From contig NZ_JAASQV010000001.1 in NCBI RefSeq assembly GCF_011761945.1, positions 992,001-1,056,000 on the forward strand: a stretch of DNA of 64,000 nt, read 5' to 3'. Source of the stretch: Sphingomonas leidyi. Lineage in GTDB: Bacteria > Pseudomonadota > Alphaproteobacteria > Sphingomonadales > Sphingomonadaceae. Positions within the stretch are counted from its first letter, which is position 1, and the number at the start of each line of letters is the position of its first letter. The translations under genes were made by a program, and so were the position numbers. Under the pieces are notes generated by a model, which was given only the letters and a program-made list of their open reading frames with translations, ran no database searches and had not been told where the DNA came from. Of this stretch, positions 33,550-46,900 are shown piece by piece.

Positions 33550-34755
33550 ATGCCGCCTATCCAACGCCGAGATCTTCTGAAGGGCGCCGCCGCGTTCGCG
33601 CCCTCGATCGTCGCCGGCCGTGCCTTTGCCGCGCCGCAGGCGGGCAGCCGGCTGCTCGTCGTGTTCCTGCGGGGCGCCTATGACGCGACGAGCATCATCG
33701 TCCCTACGGGCAGCGATTTCTATTACCAGTCGCGCCCGACGATCGCGCTCGCCAGGCCCAATCCCGCCGATCCGAAGGCGGCATTGCCCCTGGACGGCGA
33801 CTGGAGCCTGCATCCCGCGCTCAAGGAGAGCATCCTTCCGCTGTGGCGGCAGCGACAGATCGCGTTCGTGCCGTTCGCCGGCACCGACGACCTGAGCCGC
33901 AGCCATTTCGAAACGCAGGACACGATAGAATTGGGCCAGCCTGTCGGCGGCTCGCGCAACTATGGCTCCGGCTTCCTGGCTCGTCTGGCGCAGATGCTGG
34001 GCAGGGACGACCGGCCCATCGCCTTCACCGATCAGTTGCCGCTGTGCTTCCGCGGCGATCCGGTGCCGGTGCCCAATCTCGGGCTCGCGAATGTCGGCAA
34101 GCCGATCGATCGGCGCCAGACGGCGATCATCGAGTCGATGTACGGGAAGCGAGGGCAACTCGCGCAATCCGTCGCCGAGGGCTTCCATGTCCGCGAAACC
34201 GTGTTCGACACGCTCGACCAGGAGATGAAGGCGGCGGGACGGGGTGCGGTGAGCAGCAAGGGGTTCGAACTCTCGGCGCGGCGCATCGGCGCGCTGATGC
34301 GTGACCGGTTCAACCTGGCGTTCGTCGATGTCGGCGGATGGGATACGCACGTCAGCCAGGGCAATGCGAGCGGCTATCTGGCCGACCGGATCGGCGAACT
34401 CGGGCGCGGCCTGGCCGGATTCGTCGACGCGCTCGGCGCCAGGGCCTGGGGATCGACCACCGTGGTAGTCGTCTCCGAATTCGGCCGCACGTTCCGCGAG
34501 AACGGGGACAAGGGCACCGATCACGGCCATGGCAGCATCTATTGGGTGATGGGCGGCGACGTTGCGGGCGGCCGGATGGCGGGCGCGCAGGTGGCGCTGT
34601 CGGCCGCGACGCTCAACCAGGCGCGCGACCTGCCGGTGCTGACCGATTACCGCGCGCTGATCGGCGGGCTGGTCGCGCGGCAATATGGGCTGTCGGCCGA
34701 CCGGATGGCGACGGTCTTTCCTCAGGCGCGGCCGGCCGACCTGAAGCTGGTCTGA
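33550..34755 (+). CDS. DUF1501 family Tat-exported protein
   Basis: The 401-residue product starts with a Tat leader (QRRDLLKGAAAFAPSIVAG) and contains the DUF1501 fold, which belongs to the alkaline-phosphatase/sulfatase-like clan. Typical segments are LLVVFLRGAYDATSIIVPTG, AFVDVGGWDTHVSQG and VVVVSEFGRTFREN, then GTDHGHGSIYWVMGG, with conserved Asp/His residues that could bind metal. ATG 33550 is preceded by AGGAG at the right distance; GTG 33547 is closer than ideal. It is co-transcribed with the DUF1800 gene. Confidence 0.88.
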   Translation: MPPIQRRDLLKGAAAFAPSIVAGRAFAAPQAGSRLLVVFLRGAYDATSIIVPTGSDFYYQSRPTIALARPNPADPKAALPLDGDWSLHPALKESILPLWRQRQIAFVPFAGTDDLSRSHFETQDTIELGQPVGGSRNYGSGFLARLAQMLGRDDRPIAFTDQLPLCFRGDPVPVPNLGLANVGKPIDRRQTAIIESMYGKRGQLAQSVAEGFHVRETVFDTLDQEMKAAGRGAVSSKGFELSARRIGALMRDRFNLAFVDVGGWDTHVSQGNASGYLADRIGELGRGLAGFVDALGARAWGSTTVVVVSEFGRTFRENGDKGTDHGHGSIYWVMGGDVAGGRMAGAQVALSAATLNQARDLPVLTDYRALIGGLVARQYGLSADRMATVFPQARPADLKLV

Positions 34756-34806
34756 CGGCGCGGGGCGGGGCCGCCGGACGAGGACAGCGCCGGCGGCAGA
34801 CGGCAA

Positions 34807-34839
34807 GAGAGCCCGTGCAGTCTTCCTGCCCGGGCTCTC
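34807..34839. terminator. Bidirectional hairpin between DUF1501 and the autotransporter
   Basis: GAGAGCCCG (34807-34815) and CGGGCTCTC (34831-34839) form a perfect 9-bp stem with a 15-nt loop. It lies between two convergent genes, 50 bp after the plus-strand stop and about 80 bp after the minus-strand stop. A G/C run but no T run follows. Confidence 0.6.
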
Positions 34840-34920
34840 GGCCCCCCCGAGTGAGGCCTGCAACGGCGCCACGGTGCGGAGCGGGATTCCAGGCCCTCCG
34901 CACCCTGGCGCCGACTGTCG

Positions 34921-37900
34921 TCAGAAGCCGATCTTCACGCGGACCGATGCACGGCCCTCGCGGGTGTTCTCGCCTGCCGAGCCTTCCAGCGCGATGCCCA
35001 GCCGGACATTCTTGCTGGCCCGGGCATCGATGCCCACGCCCAGCGTGCCGAGCACCGGGGCGATCCGCACGCCGGTCACGCCGAAGCCACCGGTGCCGCT
35101 CGGCGCACCCGAGAAGCGGACGGCGCCGACGGTATCGAGATCGCCCGAATTGTAGCGGACGCCCATGCTGACCCATGGCATCGCCGTGCCCCCGCCGGCC
35201 TTCACCCTGGCGCCAAGGCGCAGCTCCGCGCCCGCGGTGAACAGGTCGCGGTTGGCCGACGCCATCTGCAGGCCCAGGCCGCCGGCGGCATTCTCGGTGA
35301 AGCCGTCGCGCTGGTCGCGGACCTTGCTTGCGCTGCCGATCAGGGCGAGGCGCAGGCCGTTCGCGAACTCGGTGCGGAAGCCGCCGGAGATGCCCACCGA
35401 ATAGCCGGTGGCGCGGATGTCGCCGGTGGCGAGCGCCGTGGTCGTGCCGATGGCCAGCGTGCGCTTGCTGTTCAGGTCGCTCGAATACCAGCTGCCCGAA
35501 GCGGCGACGAAAGCGCTGCCCGCATCGTAGCTCAGATAGCCGCCCAGCTGATACTGGTTGCCGCTCACCGTCGAGGAGCGGCTGTCCATATCCGCATCGA
35601 TCTGGGCGACGCCGCCGGCGATGCCCGCGGTGAAGCCGTCCAGCCGGGTCTCCACGCCCATGGCGACGCCCGCCACGGTCGTGTCGAGGCCGGCATGTAC
35701 GCTGTCGCCCAGCAGCTTCTGATAGCCGCCATAGACCTGGCCCCAGACGCCGCCATTGCCCGTATCGTCATTGCCCGCGCCCGGCAGCGTCGCGCCGGAG
35801 AGTGCGCTGGCGAAGCCGTTGCCCGCCGTGCTGGTGGTGCGGACATCGGCCAGGCTCGCGCCGGCGAACCCGCCGCCGATCAGCGCATCGCTGCCATCGC
35901 CCACGCGCCGGCGGAGCAGGTCGGTGAACAGGTTGTTCGCCGAAATCGTCGCGGTCGAGACATTGGCGAGGACTTCGCCGCTGAAGCTCCCGAACGCCGC
36001 GACGCGCTGCCGGGTGTCGAGCGAAGTGATCGTGTTGAGCGTCGCCGCCCACTGATCCGAGGCGTTGCCGGTGGTGGAGTTGCCGAGCGCATTGGCGACT
36101 GCGAGCCTATTCGTGTCGCCCGCCGCCACGCCGTCGTTGAACTCCATGTTCTTCTGGACCTGAAGGACGACGGCGTTGGCGACCAGATCGTAGCGCAGGC
36201 GCCACTTCAGGTTCGGGTTGCTCGCCACGGTGGCGAACACCGAGCCGTTGGCGAAGGTGCCGGTGAGGGCGTTCGCCTGGACGATGGTGTAGAGCTGGTT
36301 GAAGCGATAGTCGCTTGCCGCCGCGGTCAGCGCGTTGACCTGAACCGTGCCGCCCGTGAGCGTGGCGGCGCCGTTCACCTTGATGCTGTCCGAAGCGAAG
36401 TTCAGGCTCGTGCCGCCGAAGTCGAAGAGCAGGGTGCCGCCGCTGACGGTCAGGCTGCCCGCGGTGAAGCTGCCGATCGGGTTGATCGCGCCCAGCGCCC
36501 CGGTGGCGAGACCGCCCGGCGAGAAGGTGCCCGAGCTGATCGTCAGCGCGCCCGCCAGCGTGCCGCCGCCGATCAGCGTGCCGCCCTGGACGCGCATGCC
36601 GCCCTGGGTGGAGCCGGAGAAGGCGAGGGTGCCCGCCGTCACATCGAAGCGTCCGGTGGTGGCGAAGGTGCCGGCCAGCGTCAGCGTGCCGATGCCTTGC
36701 TTGTCGATCGAGCCCGATCCGGTGATCGCGCCGCCAAAGGCCGAGTTGGCGCCGCTCGCCAGGGTCAGGCGGCCGGTGCCCAGCGCGATGGTGCCGGGGC
36801 CGGAGATGCCGGCGACGGTCTCGTTGAAGTTGGCCAGGTCGAAGGCCGCGCCCGAGGCGACTCCGATCGTCGCGCCGTCGGCCAGGCGGTCGCTGGCCCC
36901 CAGGCGCAGCGTGCCGGCCTGGACGGTGACGGCGTTCGCTGCCGCCGTCCCGTTCAGCACCGAGGTGCCGCCGATGTTGTAGAGCGTGCCGGCGCCGAGG
37001 CTGGCGTTCACGGTCGCGCCGGTGAGCTGGTACTGGCCGGCGGTGAGCGTGCCGGTGCCGGCCAGCGTGCCGCCGAGCGCGAAGACGCCCACCGTGTCGC
37101 TGTTCGCGCCGAGGTCGAGCGTGGCGCCGGTGCTGACCAGCACGGTCGCCGCGTCGGCGATGCGGTTCGAGGTGCCGAGCGTAAGCGTGCCGCCCTGGAC
37201 CGCGATATCGCCGGCCACCTTGCCGTTGAGCGTCGAGGCGCCGCCCAGGTTGAACACGGTGCCCGCACCGAGGTTGGCGTTCACGGTCGCGCCGGTCAGC
37301 TGATACTGGCTGGCGGTGAGCGTGCCGGTGCCGGCCAGCGTGCCGCCCAGGCCAAGGGCGCCGATCGTGTCGCTGTACGTGCCGATATCCAGCGTCGCGC
37401 CCGAGGCGACGGTGACATTGGCAGTGTCGGCCAGGCGATTTGCCGCGCCTAGTGCCAAGGTGCCACCATTGACGGCGACATCGCCGCCTGTGGTGCCGTT
37501 CAGCGCCAGCGTGCCCGCCTGCACGACGAGCGGACCTGCCGCATTGCCGTTCAGGGTCGAGCTGCCGCCCAGGTTGAACACGGTGCCTGCCCCGAGATTG
37601 GCGTTCACGGTCGCGCCGGTCAGCTGATACTGGCTGGCGGTGAGCGTGCCGGTGCCGGCCAGCGTGCCGCCGAGCGCGAAGACGCCCACCGTGTCGCTGT
37701 TCGCGCCGAGGTCGAGCGTCGCGCCCGAGGCGACGGTGACATTGGCAGTGTCGGCCAGGCGATTTGCAGCGCCGAGCGCCAGCGTACCGCCATTGACGGC
37801 GACGTCGCCGCCCGTGGTGCCGTTCAGCGCCAGCGTGCCCGCCTGCACGACCAGCGGGCCTGCCGCATTGCCGTTCAGGGTCGAGCTGCCGCCCAGGTTG

Positions 37901-40900
37901 AACACGGTGCCTGCCCCGAGATTGGCGTTCACGGTCGCGCCGGTCAGCTGGTACTGGCTGGCGGTGAGCGTGCCGGTGCCGGCCAGCGTGCCGCCGAGCG
38001 CGAAGACGCCCACCGTGTCGCTGTTCGCGCCGAGGTCGAGCGTCGCGCCCGATGCGACGGTGACATTGGCGGTGTCGGCCAGGCGGTTCGATGCGCCGAG
38101 CGCCAGCGTGCCGCCATTGACGGCGACGTCGCCGCCCATGGTGCCGTTCAGCGCCAGCGTGCCCGCCTGCACGACGAGCGGGCCTGCCGCATTGCCGTTC
38201 AGGGTCGAGCTGCCGCCCAGGTTGAACACCGTGCCCGCACCGAGGTTGGCGTTCACGGTCGCGCCGGTCAGCTGATACTGGCCGGCGGTGAGCGTGCCGG
38301 TGCCGGCCAGCGTGCCGCCGAGCGCGAAGACGCCCACCGTGTCACTGTTCGCGCCGAGGTCGAGCGTCGCGCCCGATGCGACGGTGACATTGGCGGTGTC
38401 GGCCAGGCGGTTCGATGCGCCGAGCGCGAGCGTGCCGCCATTGACGGCGACATCGCCGCCCGTGGTGCCGTTCAGCGCCAGCGTGCCCGCCTGTACGACG
38501 AGCGGGCCTGCCGCATTGCCGTTCAGGGTGGAGCTGCCGCCCAGGTTGAACACGGTGCCTGCCCCGAGGTTCGCGTTCACGGTCGCGCCGGTCAGCTGAT
38601 ACTGGCTGGCGGTGAGCGTGCCGGTGCCGGCCAGCGTGCCGCTCAGGCCAAGGGCGCCGATCGTGTCGCTGTACGCGCCGATATCCAGCGTCGCGCCCGA
38701 TGCGACGGTGACATTGGCGGTGTCGGCCAGGCGGTTTGCCGCGCCGAGCGCCAGCGTACCGCCATTGACGGCGACGTCGCCGCCCGTGGTGCCGTTCAGC
38801 GCCAGCGTGCCCGCCTGCACGACGAGCAGGCCTGCCGCATTGCCGTTCAGGGTGGAGCTGCCGCCCAGGTTGAACACCGTGCCCGCACCGAGGTTCGCGT
38901 TCACGGTCGCGCCGGTCAGCGCATATTCGCTGGCGGTGAGCGTGCCCGAACCCGCCAGCGTGCCGGCGATGGCGGCGATGGCCACCGCGTCGCTGTTCGC
39001 GCCCAGATCGACCGTGCCTCCGGCCTGGACGACCAGAGTCGAGCCGTCGGCCAGCACGTTCGAAGCGCCGAGCGTGAGCGTGCCCGCCACCACGGTCTGG
39101 CCGGTATAGGCATTGGCGCCCGACAGGGTGGCAGTGCCGCCGATCAGCAGGTTGCCGCTGCCCGAGATCGTGCCGGCGAAGGTGGTGCCGTTGCCGAGCA
39201 GGGTCAGTCCGTTGGCGCCAAGCGACACTGCGCCGGTGCCCGACAGGCTACCGATCGCTTCCGACGCGCCCAGCTGCAGCGTGCCGCCGGTCATCGTCAC
39301 CATGGCCGTGTCGGCGATGGCATTGCCGCCGGAGAGCAGCAGCGTGCCGTCGACGATCGTCCACGAGGTCATGCTCGTCGGGGCCGAGATGGTCCAGGTG
39401 CCGCTGCCCGACTTGGTGGCGCTTCCGATGTTCATCACATCGCCCAGCGTTGCCGAGCCGCTGCCCGTCAGCGTCAGCGTGTCGTTGCCCCCATAGCCGC
39501 CATCCAGCACGCCGGTCACGATCGCGCTGGTGTCGAGCGTGATCCTGTCGTTGCCCGCGCCGCCGGCATAGCCGCCGTTGAGCGTGCCCGAGATGTTGAT
39601 CACGCGGTCGCCGGAGCCGCCCGAGAAGATCTTGCCGGTGGTCGAGCCCGCGTCGAGATTGACCGTGATCGCGCCCGTGCCGTCGAGATACATGCCGCCG
39701 AGGCCGCCGGTGATGGTGCCGCCCGACTGGTTGGTGAAGGTGCCGCCCGCGCTGGTCCACAGGCCATAGCCGGCGGTGCCGCCGGTCAGGCCGCCCGAGT
39801 TGATGACCGTGCCGCCCGCGCCCAGATAGACAGCGGTCTCGTCGCGCGACGTCACGGTGCCCGCGTTGGTCAGCTTCGAGCCGGCGTCGTACATTGCCAC
39901 GGTAGTGCCATTGCTGGCGATCAAGCCGCCGGCATTGTTGGTGATCGTGGCCGCTCCGCTGCCGACATAGACGGCGGGGTAGCCGTTGAGCGACTGGATC
40001 GTGCCCGAATTGTCGATCGTGCCGCCCTGGGCGAGGTACACCGCGTTGTTGGTGTTGCCGATGATCGTGCCGTGGGCGCCGTTGATCAGCTGGATATTGG
40101 CGGCATTGCCATAGACGCCGCGGGTGCCGCCGATGGTGCCGTCATTGTCGAGCAGCGCGTTGGCGCCGCCCAGCTGCACGGCCGCATTGCCGGTGCTGGC
40201 GATCGAGCCGAGATTGTGCACGCTCTGGTTCGCGCCATAGGCAGTCACTGCGGTGTTGCTGCTGGTCAGGCTGCCCGTCGCCGTCACATCGAGCCGGCTG
40301 GCGTCCGCGCCCAGATCGACGCTCACATGGGCGCCCGTGCCGGTCGCGCCGCTGATCGCGACTCGCGACGCGTCCTGTATCAGGATCGAGCCGTTGAAGC
40401 TGTTGGTGCCGGAGAAGGCGAGGGTGTTGCCAGCCGCCAGGCCGCCCACGCGCACCTGGCCGTTGCCGGTGATGTTCTGCGAGACGGTGCCGCCATAGGC
40501 CTGCTGATAGGCGAGGGTGCCGTTGTTGACGATCGCGGAGCCCGAGATCGTGTCGCTCGCCCCCTGGAGCGTCGCGCCCGACTGGATCGTGGTGGTGCCC
40601 AGCCAGCTGTTGGCGGTGTTGGTGAGGACTATCGTGCCCTGGCCGCCGATGACCAGGTCCTGGCTCGGATCGATGCCCGCGCCGGTGCCGGTGGTGATCG
40701 CGCCGGTCAGCGTCGCGGTCACGCCCGCATCGGCGTTCAGCGTCGACGGGTTGGCCGAGGACGGAGCGACCACTTCCAGCGAGATGTTGTTGGCATAGCT
40801 GCCGGTGGCGCCGAAGGTCGCGGTCGGGTCGATCATGTGGATCGTGCCGCTGCCGAAGGCGCCGGCGGTGTTCGCGCGGATCGCGCCGCCATTGACATAG

Positions 40901-43900
40901 ATGTCGCCGGTCAGGCCGCTCGTGCCGTCGAAGGTGATCGTGCCCGCAGGCATGCCGCCGATACCGGCATGGATCGCCTGGCCGGGATCGTTGCTCGGTC
41001 CGGTCAGGGTCATGTTGCCGGAGACCAGGCCGATGCTGTCGAAGTTGATGAAGTTGGCCAGGCTGACATTGTAGCTCTGCCCGGCACCGAAATCGGCAAA
41101 CAGCCGGTCATAGCCCGCGCCGCCATCGACGATGCCGGTGATCGTGCCGCCGAAATAGGTGAAGCTGTCGTCGCCGTCTCCCAGGTACACATTGGCGATC
41201 AGGCCGGAGCGCATGATGACATTGTTGGTGCCGGTGCTCGACCTGGCGTCGTAGTCGCCATAGACGATGCCCGACAGGTCGATGTTGCGCGTGCCGTTGC
41301 CGGTCGAGACGATGCTGCCATACATCGCCGAGCCGACCTCGTTGGTCATGTTGACCGTGCCGTCGCCGGAGAGCAGCACCGCGCCCGTGGCGCCGACGAA
41401 CGAACCGCTCCTATGGTTGGTGATCGTCGAGGTCTGGCCTGCCGCCGTGTCCAGCGAGACGCCGTAGCCGGTGTTGCCCTGGATGGTGCCCGAGTTCTCG
41501 ATCGTCGCCGCGCCGCCCGTGATGACCAGGCCGTTGGCGCCGCCGACGATGATACCGCCATTGTTGGCGCTGCCGGTGTTGATCACCGTGCCGCCGGCAG
41601 TGAACCGAACGCCGTCGCCGTTGCTGTAGTCCTGGTTGATCTGCCAATATTGGGTGACGGTATTGGCCGCGGTGCCGACGGCGATGACGCCGGTGTTGTT
41701 CAGCGTCTGATAGCCGTCGCTGCCGATCACGCCGCCGGTGCGGCCGACGATGATGCCGGCATTGTCGATGGTGTTCGCGCTGGCCGAGGCGGTGACGCCA
41801 TTGCCTTCGGCGACGATCAGGCCGGGAGCCTGGTTCCCGAGCGTGCCGCCGAACAGGGCGACGCCGCTATAGTTGGCGTCGGTCGAGCGGATCAGACCGG
41901 CATTGGTCACGGCGGTGCCGGTCTGGGCGAAGACGCCGTTGCCGAGATTGCCGATCACCGTGCCGCCATCGGCGATGGTCAGGCTCGTGCCGCTGCTGGC
42001 CAGCGTGACGGCCGTGCCGTCGGTTCCGATCTGGACGGTGCCGTCGAGCGTCAGCGTGCCGTCGTTGACGATCCAGCCGCCGATGCTCGCCGACGCGCCG
42101 CTCAGCGTCAGATCGCCGCCGTTGAGGGAAAGCTGCTCGAAATTGCCGAGCTTGCCGAGGTCGAGCGTGGTCGGGCTGGAGACGCTGGCGTTGAACCTGT
42201 CGAAGCCGATCGTGCCGGCTTCGATATGGCCGAAGCTGCCGCCATACCAGTTGACCGTGTCGTTGCCGTTGCCGAGCATGATCGCGCCATCGGTTACCGA
42301 GCCGGCAAAGAGGCTGATCGTGTTGTCGTTGTCGCCGGTCAGGTAGATCGCATAGTTGCCGCCGGTGATGGTGCCGCTGTTGAGGATGTTCACCGCGGTG
42401 CTGCCGCCCGAGTAGACGCCGTAATTGCCGCCGACGATCGTCGCGCCGGCACCGTTGGTGAGGTAGCCGCCGTTGAAGACGACGCCGCTGCCGGTGCTGT
42501 TCGCCGTGAAGGTGCCGGTGGTGCCGCCCGAGAGCGTGCCCGCGCCGATGAAGCCGGCATTGTTGATGTTCGCGGTGGCGCCGCCCTGGATGCCCCAGCC
42601 CTGGCCGACGATCACGCCGCTCGCCTGGTTGGTGACGGTGGCATTGCCGAACTGCTGATAGACGCCGCGGCTGCCGGTGCCGGTGCCGACGATGGTGCCG
42701 CCATTGTCGACGGACACGCTCGCGCTTCCCGAATAGACGCCGCCGGCGGTGCCGCTGATCAGCCCGCCCGACTGGTTGTTGAGCGTGCCCCCGGCGGCGG
42801 GGACGAAGCGCACGCCATAGCCCAGCGTCGCATTGGTGCCGCCGGTGATCGTGCCCGAGTTGTAGATGGTGTTGCCGATACCCAGCAGGTTCACGCCTGC
42901 GTTCGTCGTGGCGGTGATGGTGCCGCCGTTGCCCAGGCTCAGCGTGCCGGCCGCGGTGATACCGGAGGCGCCGCGGATCGTGCCGTTATACTGGTTGGAG
43001 ACGCTGCCCGAGCTGAGCACCAGGCCGGTGCCCGCGCTGGGAGTGTAGGTGTCGGTTGCCGAGTTGTAGGTCGCCGCCGCGATCAGCCCGCTGTTGTTGA
43101 CGGCGCCGCCCGCCAGCATCGACGCGCCCCCGGCGACGCCCAGGAGGCGGCCGCCGGCATTGTTGGTCAGGGTGCTGGCGTTCTCGACGCCATAATATTG
43201 GTAGCCGGCGATCGTGCCCGAATTGGTCACCGTGCCGCCCGCCGCGACGTACACGCCGTCCCAGCCGCCGGTGATCAGGCCGGTGGCATAGTTGGTCACC
43301 GTGCCGCCGCCGCCCGAGACATAGACGCCGTTGGTGCGCACGTTCGAAGTCGATCCGTACGCGACGCCCAGGATCTGGCCGGAATTGCTGATGGTGGTCG
43401 CCGCGGTCGAGGTGATCGCGTTGGTATTGTCGCCGTTGCCGCCCAGGAACGAACCGCGGATCACGCCGCCCGCCTGGTTGGTGATGGTGCCGCCCACCGT
43501 CTGGATGCCGTTGCCGCCGCCCGCGACCAGCGTGCCGCTGGTGCCGCCCGAGAGCGTGCCCGCCGCGATCGTGCCGCTGTTGGTGATGCTGGCCGAGCTG
43601 CCGGTGAGGACGCCGTTGACGCGGCCGACGATCAGGCCGGCATTGGTGAGGCCGAGCGCGCCCGAGCCGACCGCGTAGATGCCGTTGCCGTTCGTGCCGC
43701 CGGCATTGCCCTGGCCGACGATCCTGCCGGTGCCGTAGTTGGTGACGATGAGGTTGCCCGAGCCGGCCTGGTTCTCGATCGCGTTGGAGAGGTTGCTGGC
43801 GATCAGGCCGTAATTGTTGACCGACAGCTGGCCGGCGGCGACCACGCCGTCCGAGCCGAGGTGATTGATGCCGCTATTCCGGCCGCTGATCGTCGCGGTG

Positions 43901-46900
43901 GCGTTGCTCGCCGAGCCGTTGTTGATGATCGAGGTGCCGCTGGTCGCCGCGACGCCGATCGCCGCGCCCCAGTCCTGGTCGATGGCGGTGCCGGTGTTGC
44001 TGATCGCGCCGAAATTGTCGACGCCGTTCCCGGTGCCGCCGAGATAGACGCCAAGATACTGGCCGCCCGCGATCGTGCCGCTCTGGACGACGCGCAGGAT
44101 GTTGTTGGCGCTGCCCAGGGTGACTGCGGCGGCATTGGCGCCGCCGCTATACGCGCCGCTGCGCGCGCCGCTGAGCGTGATCGTGCCGCCGGTGGCCGAA
44201 TTGACGTTGAATGCGCCGGTGTTGGTGATCGGGCCGCTCAGCGAGAGGGTGCCGAGCGCCTGGAGGTCGCCCGCGCCGCTGATCGCGCTGGCGAAGTCGT
44301 AATTGTCGTTGCGGCTGAAGACCAGCGTCGCGCCAGAATCGACGGTGATGGCGCCGGTGATGCGGCCATTGGTGGTGCCGTCGCCCACCTGCAGGCGGCC
44401 GCCGGCGACGGTCGTGCCGCCGGTATAGGTGTTGAACCCGGTCAGCGTGACCTGGCCGCTTTCCAGCCGCAGCGCGCCGCTGCCCGAGATCACCGTGCCG
44501 CTCGAGCTGCTGCCCGACTGGGCATAGGCGACCGTGCCGTTGCTGACGATGTCGCTGCCCGAGATCGCAGTGGTCGAGCCCCGCGCCGTCACGCCCGAAT
44601 TGATCGTCGTGGTGCCGGTCCAGCCATTGGTGCCGGTCAGGCTGAACAGGCTGCCCCCGATGCCGGCGAAGGTAACGGCCTGCGAGGTACCGATCGCCTG
44701 GCCGGCGGCGTTGGTGCCGCTGCCCGAGGTGATGTTGCCGCTCAGGATGGCATTGCCGCCGAACAGGTTCTCGAACATGACCGGCTGGCCGTTCAGCACC
44801 GCGGGAATGTCGAGCACGAAGGTGTTCGCATAGACGCCGGATGCGGCGAACTGCACGTTCGACGTGAGCATGTGGACGGCCGCGCTGCCCAACGCGCCGG
44901 AGCCATTGGCGCGCAGGATGCCGCCATTGACGTTGATCGTGCCGACGCCGCTGGTGCCCTGGAAGTTCAGCGTGCCGCCATTGGCGTTGACGGTGATGCC
45001 GGGCACCGCTGCCACGCCGGTGAGGGTCCAGGTGCCGCTGTCGAGCTTGGTGACGGTCCCCGCGCCGGTCGAGGTGGCGAGCGAGAAGCTGCCTGCCTGC
45101 GCGCCGGTGCCGGTGCCGCGCAGCTGCAGCGTGTTGTTGCCGCCGCCGAGGTCGATCGCGCCGAAGGTTGCGGCCGCCAGCGTGCCGCTGTTCTGCAACG
45201 TCACGTTGCCCGTCGCGCCGCTCACTGCGTCGGTGTAGCCCTGCGTCACCGCACTTGCATTGATCTGGCCGTTGTAGATCGCCAGCGTGTCGTTTCCGGC
45301 GCCGCCGGTGATGCTGCCCGAAGCCGAGCCGGCGAACAGGTTGATCGTGCCGCCGGCATTGCCGGTGATTGCGGTAGCGCCGGTCCCGCTGCCTGCCTGG
45401 CCATAATTGTTGAACGTGCCGCCGTTCAGGAAGACGGCGGCGCCGGAGCCGGGGTTGTTGCCGCCGCCCAGCGCGGCACCCACCGCATTGGTGATCGTGC
45501 CGCCGCCATTGGCATGAATGGCCGCGCCGCTGCCCTCGCTGATCGTGCCGGCGTTCAGGATGTTCGCCACGCCGCCGACATAGACGGCATCGAGATTGAG
45601 CGAACCGGTGCCGGCCCCGCGGATCATGCCGGTGTTGACCAGGGTGAGGGCGCCGCTGGTCTGGATGCCGCCGGACGCGCCTTCGATCAGGCCGGTATTG
45701 GTGATGTTGGCGCTGGCGCTGCGGATCGCCGTGGTGGTGCCGCCCTGGACATAGTTGTTCGCGCCATTGAGCGTGCCGGTGGCGATCGTGCCCGCGTTGC
45801 TGACGCTCAGCAGGCCGGTGCCGCCATTGTAGATGCCGGCATAGCCCGCGCCGACGATCTGGCCGCCGGATGCGTTGGTCACGCTGGCGGCGCCGCTGTT
45901 GATCAGCACGCCCGCACCTTCGCTCGTCGCGCCATAGATGCGGCCGGTGGCATTGTTGAAGACGACGCCGGGGCCGCTGATCTCGATGCCGGCGAAGCGG
46001 TCGCCCTGGATCAGGCCGCCATTGACGATATGGGCGCCATTGTTCGCGCGCACGCCGTCCCAGCGGCCATAGAGGCTCGCGCCGGCATAGTTGGTGAGGC
46101 TGAGCTGGTTGGAGCTGGCGAGGACGCCGTTGCCCTGGGTCGCGATCGAGCCGCCGGCGGCATAGGTGATCAGGCCATAGTTATCGACCGTGCCGCTGCC
46201 GATCGCGATGCCGGAGGAAGCGCCGGTGCCCGACATGATCGTGCCGCTGTTCTGGATGTTGTTGCCGGTCGCGAGCGAGTAGATGACGTCGCCGGTCGCG
46301 CTCAGCTGCGCGCCCGACTGGACGACCATCAGGTCGGCGGTGGTGAGCGTGACCGCGTTGCCCGCGACATTGGTCAGCGCGCCGTTGACGATGAGCGTCG
46401 TCGCATTGCCGCCCGCCACCGTCCAGCCCGGGCCGCCGTCGCGGCTGCCGGTGAGCGTCAGGTTGCCGGTGACGAGGTTGTAGGCGTCGAAATTGACGAT
46501 GTTGGCGAAGAAGCTGCTCTGATCGATCGTCCGGCTGGTCAAGGAACCGATATCGACCGCGAAGGTGTCCGTGCCCGTGCCGGCATCGACGGTGCCGCCG
46601 ATGGTGCCGCCGCCCCAGGTGAAGGTGTCGTTGCCCGAGCCGAAGGTCGCGCCCTGCATCGCACCGGTCGCGCCGAGCGTGAAGTTCTGGGCGCCGGTGG
46701 CGGCGCTGGCGTCGTAGTTGCCGTTCAGCGTGCCGCCGAGATTGGTGGTGGTCGCGCCGCTGCCGGTGATCTGGATCAGGCCGTTCGTGGTCGATCCGGC
46801 ATTGAGGTTGAACAACGAGGCGGTGGTGGCGTCGAGCCGGATCGCACCTGCGCCGCCGCCGGTGATGGTGCCGTTGTTGGTGACCGTCTGGCCGGTCGAG

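Noticed and set aside
32056..34872. Minus-strand open frame of 938 codons opposite DUF1800/DUF1501
   Set aside because: The plus-strand pair has signal peptides and family motifs and good ribosome sites; the antisense frame shows none.
37314..38933. Regular tandem repeats that could suggest a CRISPR or satellite array
   Set aside because: The unit is 324 bp, in frame and coding for 108 residues of autotransporter passenger, with no short repeat/unique spacer pattern.
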